A stretch of 64,000 nucleotides of DNA, from assembly GCF_003386235.1 (NCBI RefSeq), contig NZ_QRDZ01000019.1:62001-126000 (forward strand). Reading direction: 5' to 3'. Position 1 is the first letter of the stretch; each line of letters begins with the position of its first letter. A program made the position numbers and the translations under genes. This document shows positions 4,977 to 13,920 of the stretch, piece by piece. The DNA comes from Cohnella phaseoli (GTDB lineage: Bacteria > Bacillota > Bacilli > Paenibacillales > Paenibacillaceae). The notes under the pieces are model-generated. The model saw nothing but the letters and a program-made list of their open reading frames with translations, did no database searches and was not told the DNA's origin.

Positions 4977-5804
4977 TTAGCCGCCATTAATAATCGCTTC
5001 CAACTGATTAGCCGTATCGTACACCGCTTGGTAAGCGTTTGAAGGATACGGGCTGATTTCCGCCGTTAATGTATCGGTGTAGCCGATCTCCTTAAGCGCG
5101 GCGATCACTCCCGGCCAATTCACATCGCCTGCCATCAAAGGCACGAAACCGCTGAAATTGCCTGCCGAGGTTTTGAAGTCTTTCACATGAATTTTGGCTA
5201 TACGGCTGCCCAGAATACGAATCCACTGCTCGGGATAGCCATATAACAGAATATTGCCGACATCGAAATAAACGCCAACGTTTGGAGAATCCAACTCGTC
5301 CACGTATCGCTTCATTTCCAGAGGAGAGAGCAAAAACTTGTTCCACACGTTTTCGATTCCGATTTTGACGCCGCGACGCTCGGCCTCTGGAAGCAGCAGC
5401 TCCAGTTCGCGTTGGCTGTTTGTATAGCAATCATCGTAGGAGGAGTTTTCATTAACTGTACCAGGTACGACGAGAACGGTATCGGCTCCGATTAGTTCGG
5501 CAATTTCAAGCTGCTTGTGCACGATCTCGCGGCCGCGCTTTCTCTCATCGGCATCCGAAGAAGAAAGAGGAGCGCCCCACAGCAAGCCGGTTGAAATACT
5601 GCGCAGCTTCAAGCCATGCTCGGCTGCCTGCTTGGCAATCGTATTCGCCTCAGCTGCCGTTGTATCCATCGTAAATCCGGCGGGCGCGCCTGAAGCATAC
5701 AGATTAAGCTCTACGGCATCCAGCCCCGCTTGCTGACTAACCGAGAATACCTTGTCCAAAGCTGTGCCCTCTGGAAAGCACCATTGATTTACACTTTTCA
5801 ACAT
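4977..5804 (-). CDS. sugar phosphate isomerase/epimerase, TIM barrel
   Basis: The 275-residue protein is an AP-endonuclease-2-like TIM barrel of the xylose isomerase/hydroxypyruvate isomerase superfamily, cytosolic enzymes that interconvert ketoses and aldoses or epimerise keto sugars with a divalent metal. Visible metal-site segments are 'IGIENVWN' (Glu about 150), 'VYFDVGN', 'KIHVKDF' and 'TAEISPY'. It lies 29 bp behind the Gfo/Idh/MocA dehydrogenase gene on the same strand, so the two likely form an operon in which a sugar is oxidised or reduced and then isomerised, as in inositol-type pathways. The exact substrate cannot be read from the sequence. Confidence 0.82.
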   Translation of the reverse strand: MLKSVNQWCFPEGTALDKVFSVSQQAGLDAVELNLYASGAPAGFTMDTTAAEANTIAKQAAEHGLKLRSISTGLLWGAPLSSSDADERKRGREIVHKQLEIAELIGADTVLVVPGTVNENSSYDDCYTNSQRELELLLPEAERRGVKIGIENVWNKFLLSPLEMKRYVDELDSPNVGVYFDVGNILLYGYPEQWIRILGSRIAKIHVKDFKTSAGNFSGFVPLMAGDVNWPGVIAALKEIGYTDTLTAEISPYPSNAYQAVYDTANQLEAIINGG

Positions 5805-5833
5805 ACCCGTTTCACCTTCCTCCGCCTCAAATA

Positions 5834-6808
5834 TTATTCTCCTACAGCAACAACGCCTTGTTTCTCCGCCGCCTCATTAAAAGCCAACGTCGCCGCCAAT
5901 GTGGCCGCCGCCTCTGCGTAACTGCCCAGAACAAGCTCCTGCCGCCCGGAACGAATGGCCTCGACGAATGCGCTATTTTGCGCAGCATAGAAATCGGTCG
6001 TACATGTTTCCGTGATATTCTGGTGAGCATCGCGAATCGTAAGAGAATGGCCGTCAATCGACAGATAGAAATCCGGACCGTAAATCTCGATATCACCGCG
6101 GCCGTGGTAGTCGGATACACAGCTATTCACGAACGAACCTACAGCGCCCGATTTCAGTCGAAACGAAACAACGCCCACATCGGGGATCGTAGCGTCAGGA
6201 TCTATATTTCGAATGCTGCGCTGCGCATAAACCGCCTGGACTTGATCGAACTCGCCGACCAAATAACGAACAAGATCCACCTGGTGCGTAGACTGCTCCA
6301 CCATTTGTCCGCCCGACTGATCCATCTGCGCAAACCATTTGGTCGGAGGAAGACCGCCAATGCGATAAGCGACAACCATGTTAATCGGTTTATTCGTCAA
6401 GTAAGCTTTCGCCTTCTGCACATTGTCCAAATAACGCAAGCAGTAGCCGGAGCTGTTAATGATGCCGGCCTCGCTAATTTTGCGGCCGATACGGTTTACA
6501 GTGTCCATATCGAGGCCGACCGGCTTCTCGGACAACAGATGAATGCCTCTCTCAGCTGCCATCGTCTCCGTATCCCCTCTAGTGAACGGCGGCGTACAAA
6601 CATAAAGCGCATCCACTTTGCCCGAATCCAGCAGCGCCATCTCGCTCGCAAATACTTCCGCGCCGAACTTATCGCCAATTTGCTTGGCTCGCTCGCCATT
6701 AATATCATAGACAGCTGCCAATACGGCCGTTTCGATATTTTGCAACGTATTCATATGATGCTCTGCCATGCCGCCGACGCCGATAAATCCGATTCTCACT
6801 TTGTCCAA
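5834..6808 (-). CDS. Gfo/Idh/MocA family oxidoreductase
   Basis: The 324-residue product has an N-terminal Rossmann motif 'IGFIGVGGMAEHH' and the family's 'SEKPVGLD' segment with the catalytic-site lysine, followed by the C-terminal alpha/beta dimerisation domain. Such enzymes are NAD(P)-dependent sugar or polyol dehydrogenases. TTG at 6808 follows AAGGAGG at 8 nt; an ATG further upstream would add a non-homologous leader. It is paired with the isomerase gene at 4977-5804, and a terminator at 6898-6921 separates it from the AraC gene, so it probably has its own promoter. The substrate is unknown, presumably a sugar taken up by system I. Confidence 0.85.
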   Translation of the reverse strand: MDKVRIGFIGVGGMAEHHMNTLQNIETAVLAAVYDINGERAKQIGDKFGAEVFASEMALLDSGKVDALYVCTPPFTRGDTETMAAERGIHLLSEKPVGLDMDTVNRIGRKISEAGIINSSGYCLRYLDNVQKAKAYLTNKPINMVVAYRIGGLPPTKWFAQMDQSGGQMVEQSTHQVDLVRYLVGEFDQVQAVYAQRSIRNIDPDATIPDVGVVSFRLKSGAVGSFVNSCVSDYHGRGDIEIYGPDFYLSIDGHSLTIRDAHQNITETCTTDFYAAQNSAFVEAIRSGRQELVLGSYAEAAATLAATLAFNEAAEKQGVVAVGE

Positions 6809-6897
6809 GATCGCAGCCTCCTTGTATTTCGTGCACACGTCAAGAATAGTAGATCGAGCCATAAAAGTATTCATCGAAATCGAAACGGAATTTACGC

Positions 6898-6921
6898 AAA
6901 AAAGACACCCTCAGGTGTCGG
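6898..6921 (-). terminator. rho-independent terminator after the AraC-type gene
   Basis: On the minus strand CGACACC-TGAG-GGTGTC is followed by TTTTTTG. It lies 57 nt after the stop codon at 6978. Confidence 0.8.
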
Positions 6922-6977
6922 AGAATGTACTAGGTTGTTTGGGGCTGCTTGGATCGATAGGACCTTCAGAGTGGGCT

Positions 6978-7772
6978 TTAATCATTCATGTGAAGCTGCC
7001 TCTTCCTCCATCGCGATGGAGAGATGCCTTCCGCTTCTTTAAACCATTGGGAAAAAGAATGCAGCCTGCTAAATCCGATCTGCTCGGCAATTTCATTCAA
7101 ATCCTTGTCGGTGGCGCTAAGCAGCCATTTCGCTTCCTGCATGCGGCATTGCTGCTGATATTGTTTTGGACTTAAGCGGTAAATCTTCTCGAACGTGCGA
7201 CGAAAACCGACAGCAGACAAGCCGGTCATGGCGGCCAAATCAGCTACTTTCGGCTGTTGACGCAAATTTTCGCGCAAAAAATCGGCCGCTTTCGTAATGG
7301 TCATCGCCTGCGAATCGGCTTGGGAATGCTCGTACAAATAGAGCAGCAGCATCTCCGCCCATACCGCGTATGTTTTGTCTTTCTCCTTCAACGGATAGTT
7401 TTGTATATAGATCCACTCGCGTAACAGCTTCGCGAAGCGATCCCGATCCAAGCGAGACAAAGCATAAATTTGCGGCTCTTTACCGCTTGGAGTCAGCTTA
7501 TTCGCAATCGCGGCGAGCGATAGGGACATGTGCTGCAAATGGATCACGCCAAGTCGAATTTTGGATATCGCGCCGAAACGATGCGGAATCCCTGGAGGAA
7601 TAACAATGACATGCCCGACTTCTATACCCATTTTTCTAGCCGTCCATTCGAATATTCCTCTGCCTTCCAGCACGATCTCTATCTCCAGCGTTGCATTCCG
7701 ATGAAAGCCGGGGTCTTCCCAGTCCTCATCATATGTGCCTATGCCGCTAAAAATAGTAAATCTCTCGTCCAC
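6978..7772 (-). CDS. AraC-family regulator with cupin sensor domain
   Basis: The 264-residue protein has an N-terminal cupin-like ligand domain (residues about 20-90, including 'VIVIPPGIPHRFG') and a C-terminal double helix-turn-helix (about 160-258, with 'VADLAAMTGLSAVGFRRTFEKI' split over the first HTH and 'IAEQIGFSRLHSFSQWFK' in the second). Proteins of this type bind a sugar and activate nearby catabolic operons. GTG at 7772 follows GGGGAGG at 7 nt; a GTG at 7811 overlaps its own possible binding site. It lies downstream of the system I transporter operon and upstream of the dehydrogenase/isomerase pair, one of which is its likely target. Confidence 0.85.
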   Translation of the reverse strand: MDERFTIFSGIGTYDEDWEDPGFHRNATLEIEIVLEGRGIFEWTARKMGIEVGHVIVIPPGIPHRFGAISKIRLGVIHLQHMSLSLAAIANKLTPSGKEPQIYALSRLDRDRFAKLLREWIYIQNYPLKEKDKTYAVWAEMLLLYLYEHSQADSQAMTITKAADFLRENLRQQPKVADLAAMTGLSAVGFRRTFEKIYRLSPKQYQQQCRMQEAKWLLSATDKDLNEIAEQIGFSRLHSFSQWFKEAEGISPSRWRKRQLHMND

Positions 7773-7798
7773 CGCCAGTCCTCCCCCCCGAAAAACCG

Positions 7799-7866
7799 GA
7801 AAAACCGACACCCTCCCTAGGGCGTGTATACATACACGCCCTAACGTGAAAACGAGGTGTCGGCTT
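7799..7866 (-). terminator. terminator with a 26-bp palindrome nested in its loop
   Basis: On the minus strand AAGCCGACACC and GGTGTCGGTTTTT form the stem and U-run of a terminator for the permease operon. The loop holds a perfect palindrome (7818-7843, 12-bp arms TAGGGCGTGTAT/ATACACGCCCTA, 2-bp spacer). TAGGGCGTGT also forms the end of the element at 21097-21179, so the inner palindrome may be an inserted remnant. Confidence 0.65.
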
Positions 7867-7891
7867 TATAGCCCCTCTCTTGCCATTCAGT

Positions 7892-8752
7892 TTATTCCTT
7901 CACGCTTCCGAGCACAATCCCCTGTACAAAATATCTTTGCAAAAACGGATAGACGAGCAGGATCGGAAAAGTGCCTACGAAAATCTGCGCGGCTTTGGCC
8001 GTTCGATCGGATACTTGAGACATCACGAGTGCGTCCTGCCCGGTTATTTTAGTTAAGTCGATTCCTTTAATTATCCTTTGGAGATAGCTGGCAAGCGGAT
8101 ACTGATCCGGCGTATTCATTAAGATCAATCCGTCAAACCAAGAGTTCCAATGCCCGACGATCGTGAACAAGCCAATCGTGGCCATCGCCGGCAGAGAGAT
8201 TGGCACGAATATTTTCCACAACGTGGTCCAATAGCCCGCGCCATCGATGAAGGACGATTCCTCGAGCTCCTTCGGCAAGCCGCGGAAGAAATTCAATAAC
8301 AGAATGACGTTGAACACCGGAATCGCGCCCGGCAGCACTAAAGCCCATATGCTGTTCAGTATGCCGACATACTTAATCGTCATGTACCACGGGATCAGTC
8401 CGCCGCCGAACAGGATCGTAAAGATGAAGAACCAGGCATACATCGTTCTGAACTTCAAATCTTTACTTTCCTTCGATAGCGGGTAGGCAATCACAATCGT
8501 CAAAAACATGTTGATGATCGTCCCCAGGATAACCCGCTGTCCCGTGACAAGCATGGAACGGAGAAACTCGGGTTTGGCCAGTATAAATTCATACGATTTC
8601 GTGGTGAAGTCAACCGGCCATAGCTTAACGAAACCGGCGGCAGCCGCGCTGCTGGAGCTGAAGGAAATCGCCAATACATGCAGTAACGGAAACAAGCAGG
8701 CAAACCCCAATAAAAACAGCACCGTATAGTTAAAAGTCGCAAACACTCTCAA
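7892..8752 (-). CDS. YtcP-type carbohydrate ABC transporter permease, system I
   Basis: The roughly 286-residue integral membrane protein belongs to the MalG-like CUT1 permeases. About six hydrophobic helices are visible, starting with 'TVLFLLGFACLFPLLHVLAI', and the cytoplasmic EAA-type loop reads 'ELEESSFIDGAGYWTTLWKI', the contact point for the ATPase. The C-terminus 'YFVQGIVLGSVKE' is typical of the YtcP branch. With the LplB-like permease it would form the channel for a complex oligosaccharide. TTG at 8752 is spaced 11 nt from AAGGAG; a GTG at 8764 overlaps that site, so the exact start is uncertain. No ATPase gene is present nearby. Confidence 0.9.
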   Translation of the reverse strand: MRVFATFNYTVLFLLGFACLFPLLHVLAISFSSSSAAAAGFVKLWPVDFTTKSYEFILAKPEFLRSMLVTGQRVILGTIINMFLTIVIAYPLSKESKDLKFRTMYAWFFIFTILFGGGLIPWYMTIKYVGILNSIWALVLPGAIPVFNVILLLNFFRGLPKELEESSFIDGAGYWTTLWKIFVPISLPAMATIGLFTIVGHWNSWFDGLILMNTPDQYPLASYLQRIIKGIDLTKITGQDALVMSQVSDRTAKAAQIFVGTFPILLVYPFLQRYFVQGIVLGSVKE

Positions 8753-8774
8753 AGCGCCACACACTCCTTTTTAC

Positions 8775-9671
8775 TCAGAAAATCCGGTAGTTTGCAAACC
8801 TGTAAGCTAACCAATAGGAGGTTGAAATCAGGAAGAACGAAATGACGGACTTGAACAATCCAATGGCTGTGGCCAAGCCATATTGAAAATCAACAAGCCC
8901 CATTCGATAAACCATCGTATCGATAATATCCCCGCTCTCGTATACGGCCGGGCTATACAAATTGAAGATTTGGTCGAAGCCCGCGTTCAGCACATTGCCC
9001 AGGCTGAGCGTGGCAAGCAGAATAATAATCGGGCGCATGCCCGGCAACGTGATGTGCCAGGTCTGTCTCCAGCGATTGGCCCCGTCCATTCGCGCCGCTT
9101 CGTACAAGGTCGGATTGATGCTCGTCATCGCGGCCAGATAAACGATGGTGCTGAAGCCAAACTCCTTCCACACATCCGAGATGACAATCACATACGGGAA
9201 CCAGGAGTTGCTGCCCAGGAAAAAGACAGGCTCCAGGCCGAACGAAGATAGAATCTGGCCGATAATGCCGTTAGACGGAGATAAAATATCGATTAGAATG
9301 CCGCCTAGAATAACCCAGGATAGAAAGTGGGGCAAATAAATCAGCGTCTGTATGCCTCTCTTAAACCACATTCTCCCGATTTCATTCAACAGCAAGGCAG
9401 TGATTAAAGCCGCGATTGTGCCCGCCACGATTTTCATCGAGGAAATGAATAGTGTATTTCGCATCACAAGGCGAAAATCGGGCAATTCAAAGGCGTAGCG
9501 AAAGTTGTCCCACCCGATCCACTCCGAGCCGAATAAGCCATGAGTCGGTATAAACTGCTGGAACGCGATCACAATGCCAACCATCGGCACATAACTGAAT
9601 AGAAGCAACAGTACAATGCCCGGCAGCAGCATCATATGCAAGGGAAGCTGCTTGATTATTTTTTTATTCAT
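8775..9671 (-). CDS. LplB-type carbohydrate ABC transporter permease, system I
   Basis: The 298-residue membrane protein starts 'MNKKIIKQLPLHMMLLPG', as LplB-type CUT1 permeases do, and ends 'YWLAYRFANYRIF', their usual C-terminus. The EAA loop 'YEAARMDGANRWRQTWHITL' marks the ATPase contact. ATG at 9671 lies 8 nt behind AGGAGAT; a start 13 codons earlier has no such site. The gene is followed after 22 bp by the YtcP-like permease and preceded by the lipoprotein gene and a hairpin, the standard order lipoprotein-LplB-YtcP. Confidence 0.9.
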   Translation of the reverse strand: MNKKIIKQLPLHMMLLPGIVLLLLFSYVPMVGIVIAFQQFIPTHGLFGSEWIGWDNFRYAFELPDFRLVMRNTLFISSMKIVAGTIAALITALLLNEIGRMWFKRGIQTLIYLPHFLSWVILGGILIDILSPSNGIIGQILSSFGLEPVFFLGSNSWFPYVIVISDVWKEFGFSTIVYLAAMTSINPTLYEAARMDGANRWRQTWHITLPGMRPIIILLATLSLGNVLNAGFDQIFNLYSPAVYESGDIIDTMVYRMGLVDFQYGLATAIGLFKSVISFFLISTSYWLAYRFANYRIF

Positions 9672-9710
9672 GCCGCGCCATCTCCTGATTCTGATCTCTT
9701 TCATGCACAA

Positions 9711-9745
9711 ACGGCTGCGTCTTGATTGCGAAGACGGCAGCCGCT
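9711..9745 (-). terminator. intercistronic hairpin after the lipoprotein gene, system I
   Basis: ACGGCTG-CGTCTT and AAGACG-GCAGCCGC form a GC-rich hairpin without a clear U-run, between the binding-protein and permease genes. It probably stabilises the lipoprotein message or partly attenuates read-through, giving excess binding protein. Confidence 0.5.
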
Positions 9746-9775
9746 ATGCTTACGAATTACGTTGCTCGTATAACC

Positions 9776-11473
9776 TTATCTTCCTGCCGCCCACTCATTC
9801 ACTTCTTTCATAATGTCGTCGCCGCCAAGCTTGTGCCAATTCGCGACAAACACATCAAACTCGTCTGGACTCTTCTCGCCCATAATAATTTTAGTGAACG
9901 TTTCCATCATCATTTTCTCCAGGTTAGCGGTTCTCTGACTCATCGTTGTCGTAGGGGCTCCGAAGAACTCCTGATTCTGAATCAGGCTTCCGTCAACCTT
10001 CTCTTTCACGTAAGGCCACGCGCTGTCGACGCCGTACATCCCCTCATTCGTCCAGCTTGCCGGGTCGCCGGCGCGGTAAGCCATGATCTTGTCGTAGTAG
10101 CCTTTCTCCTCCCCAGTCAGCTTGGAAATATCGCCGGAGCTCAAGGCATCCTTCAGATGCAAGTGAATGGCCAGATTTCCTTCGGCAGGCGAAGCATATA
10201 CCAAGGGGTAATTGTTATATAAGAAACCGTCTTCCGCGATGAAATACTTGGTAATATCGGCATTGTCCGAATAGCCGTTCTCGACCAGAACATTGAGCAA
10301 TTTGACCAGCGCCTCTGGATTCGCAGCGCCTTTCTTCACCACGTAATACTCGTAAGTCGGGAAGGCGAGCTGCAGCTTGCTGGCCGTATCGTCAATAGAC
10401 GGAATACCGTAGGCTTTCCATTCTGCGGTCGGATCTTGATCTTTGACCGCCTGCAGCGGCCAGGCCGGATTCCACCATGCCCCGTACGATATGCCGATTT
10501 TCCCGGAAACCAGCGCTTCCATCACTTTGGAGCCGTCTTTGACTGCGAATTCCTTGTCGATGATCCCGCCCTTGTACATTTCCTGCAGCTTGGCCAGCGC
10601 CGCTTTCATCTCGGGCTGTACGCTGCCATACACAAGCTGACCGCTATCGTCTTTTACCCAAGTATCCGTGTAGGCATGGAAGCCGTTAAAGAAGCCCTGC
10701 AGATTGGCAAAGCCGCCCTGCTGCAGATCCTTCGTCAGAGCCAGACCGAACGTGTCGTTCTTCTGGTTGCCATCCGGATCTTGCGTGGTAAACGCTTCGG
10801 CGATCTTAAATACATCCTCCATCGTTTGCGGCTCGGACAGTTCCAGCTTCTTCAGCCAATCGGCGCGAATCCAGAGCACCTGCGAGGAATCATAAGGCGA
10901 GCCCGCTCTTGGCAGCGCCATCTGCTTGCCATCGAAAGCGGCGGAAGCCATCTGATTCGGATCTCCGGCCATGATTTGCTTCGTCAGGGGCGACGCGTAT
11001 TGCTCGTAGACTTGAGTGAGATCCTCGATCTGCCCTGCGTCGACCAATTGCTTGAGCTGAAGCGCATTTACGCTGAAAATATCGGGCAGCTCGCCAGAGG
11101 CGATCGCCACGTTAATTCTTTGCGGGTAATCGGAGTTGCTCGTCCATAAATATTTGATCTTGATGCCCAGCCGTTCTTCGTACTCGCGGCTCCACACGTT
11201 ATTGTCAATCGATTCGCCTTCGCGGAAAGCAATGCTGGCCGGCAAATCTCTTACGGCCGTCACTTCAATCGGCGGATCGTATTTGCCCAGCGGATCGATC
11301 TGCGGTTCGGCCGACGCTCCGGGCGTCGAAGAAGCTTCGGCGCCGCTCGCCGATGCAGATTCCGAAGGCTTCGCGACGTTGCTGTCGTTTTTCTTATCGG
11401 AGCACGCTGTCGTGATGAGCAGCACGCAAATGGTAACCAATGCGATTAAACTTTTCATTTTGCTGTGACGCAT
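9776..11473 (-). CDS. LplA-type extracellular sugar-binding lipoprotein, system I
   Basis: The 565-residue protein has a lipoprotein signal with lipobox 'LITTAC' and an acidic Ser/Ala linker, then a family 1-like solute-binding fold of about 520 residues, as in LplA. It would be tethered outside the membrane and deliver an oligosaccharide to the two permeases encoded next. Helpful landmarks are 'DPLGKYDPPIEVTAVRD', 'LWIRADWLKKLEL', 'DPDGNQKNDTFGLAL' and the C-terminal 'FVANWHKLGGDDI'. ATG at 11473 follows AGAGGGGG at 6 nt. The promoter at 11614-11677 carries the regulon-type operator, so it is probably activated by the response regulator at 19391-21064. Confidence 0.92.
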   Translation of the reverse strand: MRHSKMKSLIALVTICVLLITTACSDKKNDSNVAKPSESASASGAEASSTPGASAEPQIDPLGKYDPPIEVTAVRDLPASIAFREGESIDNNVWSREYEERLGIKIKYLWTSNSDYPQRINVAIASGELPDIFSVNALQLKQLVDAGQIEDLTQVYEQYASPLTKQIMAGDPNQMASAAFDGKQMALPRAGSPYDSSQVLWIRADWLKKLELSEPQTMEDVFKIAEAFTTQDPDGNQKNDTFGLALTKDLQQGGFANLQGFFNGFHAYTDTWVKDDSGQLVYGSVQPEMKAALAKLQEMYKGGIIDKEFAVKDGSKVMEALVSGKIGISYGAWWNPAWPLQAVKDQDPTAEWKAYGIPSIDDTASKLQLAFPTYEYYVVKKGAANPEALVKLLNVLVENGYSDNADITKYFIAEDGFLYNNYPLVYASPAEGNLAIHLHLKDALSSGDISKLTGEEKGYYDKIMAYRAGDPASWTNEGMYGVDSAWPYVKEKVDGSLIQNQEFFGAPTTTMSQRTANLEKMMMETFTKIIMGEKSPDEFDVFVANWHKLGGDDIMKEVNEWAAGR

Positions 11474-11613
11474 GGTAATCCCCCTCTAGTGAAAAAATGT
11501 TATTGAAGTTTAACGTAATCCGCTCTATTATCGCGATATTTGACCCTAGATGCTTTCCTTATTGTATCCGCTTCAACCCTCCCCGCATCCAACTCAAGCA
11601 TCGTTATGTTTTA

Positions 11614-11677
11614 AGTATAGGAATTGAACGGAGGAGCATCTACGAGAAACTTGTTACCTTCTTTATCTTTTGTTTAC
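11614..11677 (-). promoter_or_regulatory. activator-type promoter of the system I lipoprotein operon
   Basis: On the minus strand GTAAAC (11672-11677) and GGTAAC (11653-11658) are 13 bp apart. GGTAAC ends exactly 33 bp before the -10 box TATACT (11614-11619). No good -35 box is present, as expected of an activator-dependent promoter. The block is nearly identical over about 75 bp to 19304-19381. Confidence 0.65.
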
Positions 11678-11737
11678 TACTGTTTTCGAGTATTCTGTGT
11701 TACAAGCGCCACACCAACGAAGATGAGGTGAGCACCT

Positions 11738-13513
11738 TTGTTCAGCATTTCCGCTAACTATCGCGTCTCTATTTTCCCTAAATTGTTTCTCTCCTTTGTG
11801 TTCATTATTGCTTCGCTCTACTTTCTTAATGTGACAATGAATCAGGCCAGTATGGGCACGATTAGAACCGGGATTGAAGATTCGCTGACATCGCGCGTTC
11901 ATTTCTATAACAGTACATTGGTAACCGATCTGAAGCGAGTGATCCAATTGAAGACCGAGTATTTATACGATAAAGATTTAATGGAATTAAGCTTTATCCC
12001 CGAGCAAATGAGCGACTATCAGTTCGCCGAAGCTGTGCTTCGCATTCGAACGAGGCTGTCGCTGCTGGAAACGTCCAGCTTGTATATCGAGAACGTGAAC
12101 GTGCATATCCCGTTAATCGACAGAACGATTTCTTCCAAGGGATACGTGGATTCGCCGCCGGCCGAAGAGCTGAACGCTCTGCAGGACTCGAACTACAGCC
12201 ATCCGATTGTGGCTTGGAATAATCGGTTGTTGATCGGCGCGCTGTCTCCGGAAAATATGATTGAAGATACAGATCTGCTGATGGCGATTAAGATTCAGCT
12301 GTCCAGAGACAAAATACGCCAGTCGCTTAAAGAAATTAACAATGCCGGTGACGGAAAAGCTGTTCTGTTGGATAACCAAGGAGCTTGGGCCGTATTCAGC
12401 GAGAACTTGTCTGTGGAAGAGGAGCAAGGGCTGCTGGCGCAATTGCGGATGGAAATCGGGGACGAGCCGCAAGGGACGCTGTATCGGAAGATTAATGGCG
12501 ATAACTATATTTTTATCTATGAACGCTCGGCGGTGCTGGATGCGACAACCGTCGTTTATTTTCCTGAAAATGAAATATTGGCGCCGCTGAAGGCGCATCG
12601 TCTGTGGTTCTGGTGGTTTTCGCTATTATCGATCGGGGTTGTCCTTGCATTCTCTGTGTGGACCTATCGTCTTATTCACAGGCCGATCCATAAGCTGGTT
12701 CGCGCTTTCCGCAAAGTGGAGGAAGGCGATTTAAGCGTTGCGCTCTCTAGTCGTCAGGGAGACGAATTTCGTTATTTGTATACGCAATTTAACGTGATGG
12801 TGAGCAAGCTGAACGTTCTTGTGAAAGAAGTGTACGAGCAGAAAATTCGTTCGCAGCGAGCGGAGTTAAAACAGCTGCAGTCGCAAGTTAACCCGCACTT
12901 CCTGTACAACAGTTATTTTGTGTTATACCGTTTGGCCAAAATTCCCGATGTCGACAATGTGCTTCGAATGGCGCGCCACCTGGGAGAATATTTTCGCTTT
13001 ATTACCCGCAGCCGTTCGGACGAGGTGACGTTGGAGGAAGAGCTCAAGCATACGCTTGCCTATATTCAAATTCAAATGTATCGATTCGATCAGCGAGTGG
13101 AGACGTATTGCGAAGAGCTTCCGGAAGCATGCAAGTCGATCTCGGTGCCAAGGCTTATTTTGCAGCCCATTGTCGAGAATGCTTATGAGCACGGATTGCG
13201 GGAAACGGTCTCCGGTGGACTTGTACGGATGGCCTTTCAACAACTCGATCAGGATTTGATCATTATCTTCGAGGACAACGGCTCCGAAATGACGGATGAG
13301 AAAATCGCTGAATTACACGACCTGCTGCACGCCAATGCGGACGACGCGATCGAGACAACGGGAATACTGAACGTCCACCGGAGACTGCAATTGAAATATG
13401 GCAGCTCGTACGGTTTATCCGTTTCCCGAGCGCAGATTGGCGGTTTGCGTATCGAGATGAGAATTGGATTGGAGCAAGACAGCGAATCGATGTCGCCTGG
13501 GCAGAGGATGTAA
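11738..13513 (+). CDS. YesM-type sensor histidine kinase, system I
   Basis: The 591-residue membrane kinase has one helix near residues 10-30, an extracytoplasmic sensor domain of about 260 residues, a second helix ('WFWWFSLLSIGVVLAFSVW'), a HAMP linker, then a His_kinase domain with 'LQSQVNPHFLYNSY' (phospho-accepting His) and an ATPase domain with N-box 'ILQPIVENAYEHGL' and 'FEDNGSEM'. TTG at 11738 follows GAGGTG. It is transcribed divergently from the lipoprotein operon and has no adjacent response regulator, unlike systems II and III. Its likely partner is the regulator at 19391-21064, since both flank promoters with the same operator. It probably senses the imported sugar or its binding protein. 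Confidence 0.9.
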   Translation: MFSISANYRVSIFPKLFLSFVFIIASLYFLNVTMNQASMGTIRTGIEDSLTSRVHFYNSTLVTDLKRVIQLKTEYLYDKDLMELSFIPEQMSDYQFAEAVLRIRTRLSLLETSSLYIENVNVHIPLIDRTISSKGYVDSPPAEELNALQDSNYSHPIVAWNNRLLIGALSPENMIEDTDLLMAIKIQLSRDKIRQSLKEINNAGDGKAVLLDNQGAWAVFSENLSVEEEQGLLAQLRMEIGDEPQGTLYRKINGDNYIFIYERSAVLDATTVVYFPENEILAPLKAHRLWFWWFSLLSIGVVLAFSVWTYRLIHRPIHKLVRAFRKVEEGDLSVALSSRQGDEFRYLYTQFNVMVSKLNVLVKEVYEQKIRSQRAELKQLQSQVNPHFLYNSYFVLYRLAKIPDVDNVLRMARHLGEYFRFITRSRSDEVTLEEELKHTLAYIQIQMYRFDQRVETYCEELPEACKSISVPRLILQPIVENAYEHGLRETVSGGLVRMAFQQLDQDLIIIFEDNGSEMTDEKIAELHDLLHANADDAIETTGILNVHRRLQLKYGSSYGLSVSRAQIGGLRIEMRIGLEQDSESMSPGQRM

Positions 13514-13574
13514 ACAGAAGTCAACAAAGGCAACGAGATTCCCGTAGTTCGACCATTTGGGCGGGTCCTATAAT
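13510..13574 (+). promoter_or_regulatory. activator-type promoter driving the SLH glycosidase gene
   Basis: GTAAAC (13510-13515, overlapping the kinase stop codon) and GGCAAC (13529-13534) precede a perfect -10 box TATAAT (13569-13574) by 34 bp. The inner bases AGAAGTCAACAA are the same as in the operator at 21233-21256. The gene starts about 350 bp downstream, with an inserted miniature element in between. Confidence 0.6.
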
Positions 13575-13628
13575 AATCGTAAGACATCGTGCCGCGGCGA
13601 TGTAATTGGGGAGTGGGAACAGGAAAGC

Positions 13629-13844
13629 GGCTGTCCCATAAATAGAGTTGCTTGAGATGATCGAGATATAAAGAAAGGGGGATGTGCCTCTCGGAGACTG
13701 CCTCATACGCTTCTGAAATCACCTTATCACGGGTTTACCTATTCAGATTTCAGAAAGCGTATAGCATCGGCGAGAGACACATCCCCCTTGTACCTTTATC
13801 ATCGATTATCTTTCACAGCAACTTGGTTGGCTTATGGGACAGCC
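13629..13844. mobile_element. complete 216-bp miniature inverted-repeat element
   Basis: The terminal repeats are GGCTGTCCCATAA (13629-13641) and TTATGGGACAGCC (13832-13844). Inside are long inverted arms including GGGGGATGTG.../...CACATCCCCC and a central hairpin TTCTGAAATC.../...GATTTCAGAA. There is no transposase frame, so it needs one encoded elsewhere. It separates the promoter at 13510-13574 from the glycosidase gene, and its folded transcript would form part of that leader. Confidence 0.8.
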
Positions 13845-13920
13845 CCTTCTTCTCGCAACCTTTTTTGTTTGCGCTTTCATAACGATTGACGTTCTACAAC
13901 TACGCGAAGAGGTGAATAGG

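Noticed and set aside
5858..7042. 394-codon open frame on the plus strand opposite the Gfo/Idh/MocA gene
   Set aside because: Antisense shadow spanning two genes and a terminator; no domain is recognisable.
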